From Neoarius graeffei (taxonomy: Eukaryota; Chordata; Actinopteri; Siluriformes; Ariidae): a stretch of DNA of 64,000 bases. The DNA is taken from contig NC_083583.1 in assembly GCF_027579695.1 (NCBI RefSeq), positions 5,816,260 through 5,880,259 of the forward strand, given 5' to 3'. The notes beneath the pieces were generated by a model. That model worked only from the letters and a program-made list of their open reading frames with translations. It did no database searches and was not told the origin of the DNA. Positions 53,901-64,000 of this stretch are shown in pieces. Positions within the stretch are counted from its first letter, which is position 1; every line of letters begins with the position of its first letter. The translations under genes and the position numbers were made by a program.

Positions 53901-55180
53901 CGCGCTTCAGCTTCTGCCCTTATTAGACGCGCTTCAGCATCTGCCCTCATTAGACGCGCTTCAGCATCTGTCCTTATTAGACGCGCTTCAGCATCTGCCC
54001 TTATTAGACACGCTTCAGCATCTGCCCTTATTAGACACGCATCAGCATCTGCCCTTAGACACGCTTCAGCATCTGCCCTTATTAGACACGCTTCAGCATC
54101 TGCCCTTAGACACGCTTCAGCATCTGCCCTTATTTGACACGCTTCAGCATCTGCCCTTAGACACGCTTCAGCATATGCCCTTATTAGACGCACTTCAGCA
54201 TCTGCCTTTATTAGACGCGCTTCAGCATCTGCCCTTATTAGACGCGCTTCAGCATCTGCCCTTATTTGACACGCTTCAGCTTCTGCCCTTATTAGACGCG
54301 CTTCAGCTTCTGCCCTTATTAGATGCGCTTCAGCATCTGCCCTTAGACACGCTTCAGCATCTGCCCTTATTAGACGCGCTTCAGCATCTGCCCTTATTAG
54401 ACGTGCTTCAGCATCTGCTCTTATTTGACACGCTTCAGCATCTGCCCTTATTAGACGCGCTTCAGCATCTGCCCTTATTAGACGCGCTTCAGCTTTTGCC
54501 CTTATTAGACGTGCTTCAGCATCTGCCCTTATTAGACGCGCTTCAGCTTCTGCCCTTATTAGATGCGCTTCAGCATCTGCCCTTAGACACGCTTCAGCAT
54601 CTGCCCTTATTAGACGCGCTTCAGCATCTGCCCTTATTAGACGCGCTTCAGCATCTGCTCTTATTTGACACGCTTCAGCATCTGCCCTTATTAGACGCGC
54701 TTCAGCATCTGCCCTTATTAGACGCGCTTCAGCTTCTGCCCTTATTAGACGCGCTTCAGCATCTGCCCTTATTAGACGCGCTTCAGCATCTGCCCTTATT
54801 AGACGCGCTTCAGCATCTGCCCTTATTAGACGCGCTTCAGCATCTGCCCTTATTAGACGCGCTTCAGCATCTGCCCTTATTAGACGCGCTTCAGCATCTG
54901 CCCTTATTAGACGCGCTTCAGCATCTGCCCTTATTAGACGCGCTTCAGCATCTGCCCTTATTAGACGCGCTTCAGCATCTGCCCTTATTAGACGCGCTTC
55001 AGCATCTGCCCTTATTAGACGCGCTTCAGCATCTGCCCTTATTCGACGCGCTTCAGCATCTGCCCTCATTAGACGCGCTTCAGCATCTGCCCTCATTAGA
55101 CGCGCTTCAGCATCTGCCCTTAGACACGCTTCAGCATCTGCCCTTATTCGACACACTTCAGCATCTGCCCTTAGAAACCT
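50990..55180. repeat. 4.2-kb minisatellite, ~155 units of 27 and 24 bp, in phlpp2 intron 2
   Basis: The 27-bp unit starts CTTCAGCATCTGCCC and ends with TTATTAGACGCG. A 24-bp form lacks one TTA-type triplet (CCCTTAGACACG). Units follow head to tail without spacers. Variants include TTCTG for CATCTG, TTTGAC for TTAGAC, and changes at both CpGs. Because both unit lengths are multiples of three, long frames run through on both strands (+ 51190-55200 reading LQHLPLLDA repeats; - 55192-51017 reading RLIRADAEA repeats). There is no start context, splice signal or non-repeat domain to make either a gene. Flanks degrade gradually (GACTGACTACAGCATCTGCC at the left end; GAAACCTTAACTTCTGC at the right). 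Confidence 0.93.
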
Positions 55181-55701
55181 TAACTTCTGCATTTTTATGA
55201 TAAAAGTAGTTGATAAGTCAAGACATTTTTGGCATCTGACAGTTTTCTTCTTTAATTTTGCATTGGAGTTACGAGACTTATAACGCTAACAAGTAACAGA
55301 TGACTCAAAATTGACATCAAAATCCTTATTTTTTTTCTATAAAATTCTACCCCAGAATGAATCTAGATCTTCTCTGATGTCACGGAGACATTCCGGGGGC
55401 CATCCTAATCGCAACCTCTTTCTGTCTTGGTTTTTATATTCATGGTATAAACTATTAGATATCATTCCAGCCCCATAGGCTCCGCCCATAAAGCTTAAAG
55501 GTGAAAGTGTAGCATAAAATTGGAAGTGAACAAATTAGTTTTGAAGTAAGTGCGTGAATATTTGAAGGGGATATCTATGAGAAACGTTTGGCTGAGACTG
55601 TTGTTCATGATTAGCTACCATACACGTCTTGGGAAAGGAGGAAATTACGTGTATAAATTACGATTTTCGGTCAAACTGTTTGTTTATTCCTCACTTGTCA
55701 G

Positions 55702-55835
55702 GAGGCTGGACTCATCCGAGTGTCCTCTTCAGATGGTGTATGATTATCTGACCACTATGGGCTACGATGATCCGATGCGTGTCCAGCAGGAAGCGGCGAA
55801 CTCTGACCTCAGCTGCATGATTCGTTTCTACACCG
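55702..55835 (+). CDS. phlpp2: phlpp2 exon 3: RA-like domain, [13 protein letters not shown] region
   Basis: Acceptor CACTTGTCAG; donor GTGAGT at 55836. It completes the split Arg codon and reads [40 protein letters not shown] and RFYT, ending after the first base of the next codon. The segment joins exon 2 without frame change and matches the PHLPP N-terminal region that precedes the PH domain. The following exon (start of the PH domain) was not found up to 64000. Confidence 0.94.
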
Positions 55836-56339
55836 GTGAGTACGTACTACCAGTCAGTGTGGTGCTGTTAGAATAAAATGATCAACAACAAACTGCAGTG
55901 ATGACGCAGAGGCATTGCTAGCAGCTCGAAGTGTTTTATTTTTTTTTAAAGTGACGTGGTACTTTTTATCCATTTATAGTTATATGTAATGCTGTGGAAT
56001 GTACCGCAAACTAGTTAGTTCCTGTTTTCACGTATGTTATAGCAGCTGTAAACAGTCATTCCCTCACCAGCTGCTTTTTCTTCTCTTTCTTGAACTTAAG
56101 ACAAAAAACCCTGCAGTTTTTCATGTTACCAAGAAACCGCAAAAACGTAAACTCCTCTATCTTGAAGATATCAGAGTTACAGCTTTACATCTCACTGTTG
56201 CAAAACGCTCACATTGTAGACTCCTTCCGTAATCGTTCAATAAACAACATTCTCTGTTTGAAAGCTGCCCAAGGCTTGGACCCAGGAACTCAACAGTGCC
56301 TCCCTGTGACATCCAGTTTCACGTACATGCGCAAAATGT

Positions 56340-56655
56340 TGTCGGCTTGGGACTTCTTATTTTTCTCTGATTATCTCCGCCCAACAGGAAGTCAGCCATT
56401 TTGTATTTTGAGATGAACCCAACTACTACAGCGTTTATCAGATGCAAACCCAGTTGGCTGGGCATGATGAGAAGATTAGAAGATATCCGTGATGCTAAAT
56501 TGTGAAGGAATTTTTGATATCTGAAACGGTGTTGCCACGGTGATGCTTCACCACACAAACAGGAGGGGTGTGGCATAATTCCACATTACGTTGTGTAACA
56601 TGTACGTTCAGTGATGCGGCATAATCATAACTCTTGGTGCTTGGACCCCTAATCG
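56340..56655. repeat. unclassified interspersed repeat, related to 40017-40720
   Basis: CAACAGGAAGTCAGCCATTT to GGTGCTTGGACCCCTAAT. The terminal word is the inverse of the start of the 40017 repeat. Confidence 0.5.
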
Positions 56656-57335
56656 CTGCTTAGAATCGATTCCTTTTTGGATGTTCTTAGAAATTTAATT
56701 TTCAGGACGTTTTGTTTGTTATTCGCCACTGAGTTACATAATACAGCCTGTGTTTCCTCTCTCATGTGTTCTAATGTCCATTGTATGTTCATCATCATCA
56801 TCTGTCCGATATTAAACACTGACCTGCTTCTGTCCATCATCGTTCCTGATTGCTAAAAATGTTGGGAATTCCTCACTGATCATGTGACTCAACCATATAA
56901 CCGTTTTATAACCAAGGCTCTGAGTTTTCATTTCCTCACACCACTAGTTTATCATTTATCGACCCTTGTCTTTACCTGAGCGTGCAGCAGGGTGATTCTC
57001 AGCTCGGCGCTGAGAGCAGAGAGAACACCGAACACACAGCTGGAGTGTGATTCTCACCAGTTTAGCACACAAATGTGTGGAAATTCCCTGCAGGCTCAGA
57101 TAGAACCTCACGCCTCGGGCTAGTACCTGGGAGTTCCCTTTCAACTGCACTCGTGAAAATGACAATATGGTGACTACATGGTTGAAAGTGCGCCTCCTGA
57201 ACACAGCATGCATTAAATCTTCCAGTGATGCAGCTCAGCCATGGCAGCGCTTCAGCTACCACTGACACACACAAACTACGCCTCTGACTTTTATAGGGTG
57301 CCATTACTTTTGTCCTGATTGAATGGCTAGCCTTA

Positions 57336-58027
57336 CAACCCCAATTCCAAAAAAGTTGGGACGCTGTGTAAACTGTAAATGAAAAAACAGAATGTGATCA
57401 TTTGTGAATCATGGAAACCCGATATTTCATTGAAAACTGTACAGTGTATCAAATGTTGAAAATGAGAAATTTTATTGTTTTTTAAAAAAAATATATATGC
57501 TTATTTTTGAATTTGATGTCAACAACACGTTTCAGAAAAGTTGGGACGGGGGTGTGTTTACCACTGTGTTGCATCACCTCTACTTTTAACAACACTGTAA
57601 ACGTTTGGAACAGAGGAGACCAATTGCTGTAGTTTTGAAAGAGAAATGTTGTCCCATTCTTACCTGATATACAATTTCAGTTGCTCAACAGTTCGGGGTC
57701 TCACATCTTTGTCATATTTTGCACTTCATAATGCGCCAAATGTTTTAAATGGCAGACAGGTCTGGACTGCAGCAGGCCAGTTTAGCACCCGGACTCTTTT
57801 ACTACGGAGTCATGCAGTTTTAATATGTGCAGAAAGCGGTTTGGCGTTGTCTTGCTGAAAGAAGGAAGGCCTTCGCTGAAAAAGATTTTGTTTGGCAGCA
57901 TGTTGCTCTGAAACAGCTTTCTATATTTCAGTGAAACTTTTTGGGTTTCCATGATTTGCAAATTATCGCATTCTGTTTTTATTTCCAGTTTACACAGCGT
58001 CCCAACTTTTTTTTGGAATTGGGGTTG
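57336..58027 (-). mobile_element. internally deleted Tc1-like element D
   Basis: ITRs CAACCCCAATTCCAAAAAAG and TTTTGGAATTGGGGTTG with TA on both sides (57334-57335 and 58028-58029). The 692-bp interior keeps antisense transposase C-terminal sequence (TAATGCGCCAAATGTTTTAA, GTCTGGACTGCAGCAGGCCA), which resembles element C but is more diverged. The N-terminal half is deleted. Confidence 0.85.
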
Positions 58028-58761
58028 TATTTGCTTTCTTTCAAGTCCACCTCATGGACAATTCTATGATTTGAAGCCAATCAGTCAAGGTTCACATTTC
58101 TGAGTCTCTTTATACGATACGCATATTTACATAAAAGCTGCGATGAATGATTTACGAATAAGTTCCTTCGTATCTGAAGTGATGCGCAGGGATTACTGTT
58201 TATTTTTATTTTCTCATATTTTCATATCACTAGTCGTCACTGTGTCCTCTTGTGCAAGCACTGGGTGGGGCAGTGATGGAGACGGGCAGTCTGGGTACCC
58301 TCGTGCCCATGTGACTCTGCCCCTTTTGAGCTGACATGATGAAGAATGGTGTCTGATGTTGGAAGGAAAGCGTGCGTAGTCTTTAATTGTATGGCACAAC
58401 ATGTTAGAATGACGTGCTTCGGCGCGTTACAAAGCACTTGTTACAAAGCACTGACACTGGAGACTCCTTCCAAAAGCGTGAAATCAAATTAGCGGCGCAT
58501 CCACTGTATAAGTCCCTGTGAATGGGCTGCTACGATGGAAACGATTACGTTTTAGAATGAGCGTGTTAATAAAAATAGAAACCTTTTATTTGTTTTAGCG
58601 CTGCGCGTCTGTCAGAGCTGCTGTGATAGAAAATTAATCAACACTGAGTGGAGAATTCAGCAGTGCTGTGGTGTACTGTATAAACAGTTAATGACTGGCT
58701 GAATGGGTTGATTTATGATTACGAGTTGAGCAGAAGAGATAGAAAACTTTAATAAACAGGA

Positions 58762-58765
<4 letters not shown>

Positions 58766-58824
<59 letters not shown>
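58766..58824. repeat. (TG)n microsatellite
   Basis: About 29 TG units. Confidence 0.97.
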
Positions 58825-58826
<2 letters not shown>

Positions 58827-59454
58827 TGGGTGGAGAGGGTCAATCAGTGCAGCTGTCGCTCCCGGGGGAAGTGAGACTCGAGTTCTGGCTGGTGTTCCTC
58901 CAGAGTTAGACACAGTGTCCCGTTGGAAATAAATCATCTTTAGGCCTGGCTCTGGCCATTTAATGAGATATTGATCTTAGAGAATGTCAAGAGAAAATGA
59001 AAAGGAAATACAGGGTGTGTGTTCGAGTGTGTGTGTGAGAGAGAGGAAGTCCAGAGCTTAAAGGTGTTACTCTTGGACCCAGACTGATGCCTGAGAGACT
59101 GGAGATCATCTCCTCTGTCTGAAGCTCATAGCTGTTTAACTAAGAGTTTATCATCATCAGAGATGATGAAAATGAAACTCATTATGGTTCTGTTTACTGA
59201 GTGCACTTTTTTAATCTCATTTATATGATCCGCATTATTAATCAGCGTCCGCTTCTGGACTGTTTCTTTTTCCTTTATAAAGGCATTATTGGTTTGAGTA
59301 ACATCAATATTACTGTGATTTAGATTATTTGAACGGAAGTGTTTTGGATCGGCTGCACTGGCATCATCATCATCATTATTATCATCATGAGGAATAACAT
59401 GGACTATGGAAGCCTATGGAATGCCATTTAAGGCCAATTTCAAACATATTGTAT

Positions 59455-59508
59455 CCATCCATCCATCCATCCATCCATCCATCCATCCATCCATCCATCC
59501 ATCCATCC
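59455..59508. repeat. (CCAT)n microsatellite
   Basis: About 13 tetranucleotide units at the left edge of Tc1 relic G. Confidence 0.97.
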
Positions 59509-60385
<877 letters not shown>

Positions 60386-60984
60386 TGTATATATAACACT
60401 GTAAATATAACACGATTAAATCATTAATCAAGTCTTCCATGTCACGTCCGCAGAAAGGCTTTTTCCTCATTTTTATTCTGACCAAATTTTATCTTGATGA
60501 AATGTGGAACTACACTCCCTCTTCACCATCTCTTTGTCCTCCAGGTTTGCGTTTCTTGTTTACTAACTGATTGGTCAGTCGGTAAAGAAGCACTTGACAT
60601 CACGGGACACGTTTCTGGTGAAAATTTGAAGCTCTACTGTGACAAAACACACGCTTTCTACATTTCAGCAGCCACTTCCTGGCCATGATGTGAACGTGGG
60701 GAAATTCATGCGACCTCTTTCATCTTTAAAGCGTCGCCCGTCTGATTTCACGGTCTGATAAAAAGCCACACGTTTATTAGATGTAAACGAGTCTTTGCGG
60801 TCCAGAGTCAGAATCACCGTCAAAATGGCGACACCAAGGATGAACTCTCAGCATCATTTCCTTTTCTACTTTTTTGCCTCCACCACTGAGTGACGTTTTC
60901 AGGTTGTCCATCTGTTGGTTCGAGATTCTTGTTAGTGCGATATCTCAAGACCGAGTGGTTGAATGTTGATGGGATTTGTCTGGA

Positions 60985-61686
60985 ATTATTCTGTCTACAT
61001 TCACTGGATATGAGCAATTGCACACTCTGATTAGCTACTCTACTACTAGGATATCAGCTCATATACCATGGGTAGAGAAAAAAATGGTGGCTTTGTTATC
61101 AAATATTTAAAAGAAACAGAAATAGCTAAAAGAATATAGGGGTGCCCCCCCCCCAATATCTCCTGTTCCACACTCCAGCCCAGTCGGTGGTGGTAATGCA
61201 CCTTTAAGTTGGTTTGCCAATTGCTAAAAAAACCCTAAAGAAGAAGAAAATGGCGGAACGTGTTGCTGATCCAACCGAGGATGAAATAAAAACTCTACTC
61301 GAAAACAAAACCCCAAAAAATGCAAAAAAAAAAAGCGCAACAAAATATGGAATGAAAGTATTTGATGGTAAGAACGTATCTTTTTTTTCAAGAATTATTA
61401 TTATTATTGCATTTTCCACAAATTGCTCCTGTCATTTCGCTGGTTTGTTTACATTCTAAGCGGAAATTATTTTGTCGGACGTTTTGGATAAAGTTTTTAT
61501 TGACTGAATTTGCAAAAAATAAAAATAAAAATGCTCCATTTCTCAAAATCCAGGGAATGTGGATAGAATAAAACAGTTATTCCACTCAATCTCGTCGTAC
61601 ATGGATTATAGCTGACTCGGTGCTACGCGCCTCGTCGGCTATCAGCTCATGTACGAGTTGATTTCGTGGAATAACTGTTAATTATC
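60985..61686 (+). mobile_element. Crypton-like non-autonomous element, copy 4 (best mini-exon)
   Basis: The mini-exon at 61250 encodes MAERVADPTEDEIKTLLENK then TPKNAKKKSATKYGMKVFDG, and runs into a GTAAGAACG donor. Ends as in copies 1 and 3 (CTACATTCACTGGATATGAG; CAGCTCATGTACGAGTTGAT). The N-terminal Crypton-type motif is complete, but no recombinase exon follows. Confidence 0.6.
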
Positions 61687-61744
61687 ATTCTAACCAGCAG
61701 ATGAACTGATGAGATTTAGATTTAGATTTTGAGATTTTATCTAT

Positions 61745-62120
61745 GAGGTGGCACGGTGGTGTAGTGGTTAGCGCTGTCGCCTCACAGCAAGAAGGTCCGG
61801 GTTCGAGCCCCGTGGCCGGCGAGGGCCTTTCTGTGTGGAGTTTGCATGTTCTCCCCGTGTCCGCGTGGGTTTCCTCCGGGTGCTCCGGTTTCCCCCACAG
61901 TCCAAAGACATGCAGGTTAGGTTAACTGGTGACTCTAAATTGAGCGTAGGTGTGAATGTGAGTGTGAATGGTTGTCTGTGTCTATGTGTCAGCCCTGTGA
62001 TGACCTGGCGACTTGTCCAGGGTGAACCCCGCCTTTCGCCCGTAGTCAGCTGGGATAGGCTCCAGCTTGCCTGCGACCCTGTAGAAGGATAAAGCGGCTA
62101 CAGATAATGAGATGAGATGA
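61745..62120 (+). mobile_element. Mermaid-like SINE, full length
   Basis: Complete copy with perfect 12-bp duplication GATTTTATCTAT (61733-61744 and 62121-62132). Confidence 0.92.
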
Positions 62121-62132
62121 GATTTTATCTAT

Positions 62133-62250
62133 TGCATTGCCTGTTTGCACCGTGGGTCAGAGAGGACTGAAATTTCATCTGTGCTGTATGTCGAGCATGT
62201 ATAGCACATTTGACAATAAAGTTGACTTGACTTGACTTGAATTGATCCAA
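62133..62250. repeat. short interspersed repeat tail
   Basis: CATTTGACAATAAAGTTGAC followed by TTGACTTGACTTG, a tail type seen in several fish repeats. Confidence 0.4.
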
Positions 62251-62540
62251 ATAAAGTCAAGGTCACAGCAAGGTCAAATGTCATTAATAGCTTTCTTTGT
62301 ATTTGAAGTATATTTGAAGGGTGTTTCAGGTGTACAAATTAGTAACACGATGTACGAGACTTGTGCGATAGCATCCCCAGCATTGAGTTTGACTTTTTAA
62401 ATCTCGGTAACAGTGCCATGGTATCGCGGTATCTTCTGGTCTGATCCAGACACCTTTTTAGTAAATGAGCAACACTGTACAAGCGTGAGGTCCGTAAGAC
62501 TGTAATTATGTACTCGAGCTTTGCATGTTGCTCACACAGA

Positions 62541-62755
62541 GGCAGCCATGGCTTAAAGGTTAGAGACGCAGTTTGGGGTCCAAAGGGTTGCTGGTTTGAT
62601 TCCCAGGACCAGTAGGGAAAACATTCATGGCTGAAGTGCCCTTGAGCAAGGCACCTAACTTCCAACTGCCCCTCAGGCGCTGGATATGTGTGTGTCCTCG
62701 TTGTATGTTGCTCTGGATAAGAGCGTCTGCAAAATGCCTATAATGTAAACTTTAG
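62541..62755 (+). mobile_element. tRNA-derived SINE, GGCAGCCATGGC family, complete
   Basis: GGCAGCCATGGCTTAAAGGT, GGTTGCTGGTTTGATTCCC, CCCTTGAGCAAGGCACCTAA, tail GGATAAGAGCGTCTGCAAAA. It serves as the unbroken reference for the split copy at 29681-33064. Confidence 0.75.
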
Positions 62756-63079
62756 CTCAAGTTCATGACAGAAGAAAATTCCAGGACTCTATAGTTATTA
62801 ATAGATTCTATTATCTGGCTACTACGTTTTTCTTTCGGACCCGTGTTTAAACACAAGGCAGTAGCATACGGTGCGAGTTGTAGAGTTAAAATCCTGCACT
62901 TCTTAATCAAGTTAATCAACGTAGCTTTTTATTCCAACTGCATTTTAACACATATTTTTTTAAAGTTAATTTTGTTTATCGTAATCTACTGGTCATGCTT
63001 GTTATAATTAGTTCACAGAAACGAAGTACGATGTTTCTTTGATGATATGACTCCGTTATGCATATATTTACCTCTGCCA

Positions 63080-63742
63080 ACTTGGTTGGAGGAAGTGTTG
63101 TTTTTGCTTCCACTTGTTTGTTTGTTTGTTTGTTTGTTTGTTTGTTTGTTTAAAAAATAGACCTTTTAAACCTTGACCAAATGTGATAATGTAATGAAAC
63201 TTGAGTTATTTGATTAAGCTGACAAATTCTCAGTTCTGGTAACATTTACCCGTTCTCTACCATGGTAGTCTGATAGCTGATTTGGAGCTGGTGCCAAATC
63301 TCAAATCAGTTCTTCACATTTCAACAGCTAAAGAACCGGCTCTCAGCCAGGAAAATTGGTTCCAGAGCTGCACCAACACTTTGCTGGTCTAGAACCAAGA
63401 AACACTTGGGTCAGAGCTTGGGGGCGGGATTAACGTGACCAACAAAACCAGCTAAAACTTTGCGACTGCCATTTAAAAAAACAGAGCTAGTGTAACGTCT
63501 AGTCCATCCATCCTTGTTACCTCCAGCAACGTTGCTGGAGGAGGTTGTGTTTTCTGTTTTGTTTGTTACTTGCGAAAATCAGAAATTTTTGCACGTATGT
63601 TGATCTGTCCGTTTGTTTGTTTGTTTGTTGGTGCTCTAGAGTCATAATTTCTTGACCAATCTTCACCAAAATGCACAGGACAACTCAAAGACATCATTAG
63701 TTTTTGGTGGGTCAAAGTCAGAGGTCAAGGTCACCAAGGTCA
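63080..63742. repeat. two related repeat blocks with (TTTG)n
   Basis: AACTTGGTTGGAGGAAGTG with a (TTTG)n run (63115-63152), and CAACGTTGCTGGAGGAGG with a second TTTG run (63610-63630), then TTGACCAATCTTCACCAAAA. Likely the same unnamed family twice. Confidence 0.4.
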
Positions 63743-63936
63743 TCTCATCTCATCTCATTATCTGTAGCCGCTTTATCCTGTTCTACAGGGTCACAGGCGA
63801 GCTGGAGCCTATCCCAGCTGACTACGGGCGAAAGGTGGGGTACACCCTGGACAAGTCGCCAGGTCATCACAGGGCTGACACATAGACACAGACAACCATT
63901 CACACTCACATTCACACCTACGGTCAATTTAGAGTC
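63743..63936 (-). mobile_element. Mermaid-like SINE, 5'-truncated (- strand)
   Basis: Only the tail half is present (ATCTCATCTCATTATCTG to CGGTCAATTTAGAGTC), yet a perfect 13-bp duplication GTCACCAAGGTCA flanks it (63730-63742 and 63937-63949). It was therefore inserted already truncated. Confidence 0.9.
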
Positions 63937-64000
63937 GTCACCAAGGTCAAATCTTGTAAAAAAAAAACCACCCACCTAATCGGCCATAACTTCCTTTTCT

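Larger units (their letters stand above)
43794..55701 (+). other. phlpp2: phlpp2 intron 2
   Basis: 11.9-kb GT...AG intron containing a (CA)n run (43798-43837), a hAT with nested Tc1, a Tc1 with nested hAT, a (TG)n run, and the 27-bp minisatellite. The stretches 46660-47877 and 55181-55701 contain nothing recognisable. Confidence 0.85.

Noticed and set aside
51044..55175. CRISPR-like array
   Set aside because: Units are contiguous with no unique spacers, and the context is a vertebrate intron. It is a minisatellite.
51017..55192. A 1391-codon (-) or 1336-codon (+) protein-coding gene
   Set aside because: The frames consist only of a 9-residue repeat dictated by the 27-bp unit, exist on both strands at once, have no unique domain, and lie within phlpp2 intron 2 between two well-supported exons.

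Overview
This is a vertebrate, almost certainly teleost fish, genomic window. It has split genes with GT-AG introns, roughly ten near-identical tRNA-derived SINEs of the teleost 'Mermaid-like' type, Tc1/mariner and hAT transposons, and many microsatellites. The repeat spectrum would fit an otophysan such as a catfish, but the species cannot be fixed from the sequence. There is no prokaryotic-style gene organisation.

Only two host genes are supported, both on the + strand. (1) The last eight coding exons of ap1g1 (gamma-1 adaptin of the AP-1 clathrin adaptor) lie at 1703-7982. They encode the end of the trunk, the hinge with two LLDLL clathrin-box motifs, and the complete ear domain, followed by a long 3'UTR (to about 10.45 or 11.75 kb). 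(2) The first three coding exons of phlpp2 (PH domain and leucine-rich repeat protein phosphatase 2) lie at 37169-37369, 43522-43793 and 55702-55835, behind a GA-rich, CpG-rich 5' region. The rest of phlpp2 lies beyond the right edge. The tandem same-strand order ap1g1 then phlpp2 is also found at human 16q22, so this is conserved synteny. The two proteins act in different processes (trans-Golgi/endosome clathrin sorting; dephosphorylation of AGC kinases), so they are neighbours rather than an operon-like unit.

Everything else is repeats. 11.8-37 kb, between the genes, is a nested transposon graveyard. A Tc1-family element at about 15.9-21.1 kb carries at least four later insertions. A SINE is split by a Tc1 (29694-32907) that is itself split by a second Tc1 (31099-32702). 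Fragments of one old Tc1-like element appear in collinear order from 23.3 to 36.85 kb.

phlpp2 intron 2 (43.8-55.7 kb) holds a hAT element with an intact-ORF Tc1 inside (44384-45988), a Tc1 interrupted by a hAT with a perfect 8-bp target duplication (47878-50863), and the most striking object in the window. That object is a 4.2-kb tandem array of 27/24-bp units at about 50.99-55.18 kb. Its unit lengths keep both strands open for more than 1,300 codons, it shows CpG-deamination variants throughout, and it has a higher-order repeat structure. I read it as an intronic minisatellite, not a gene.
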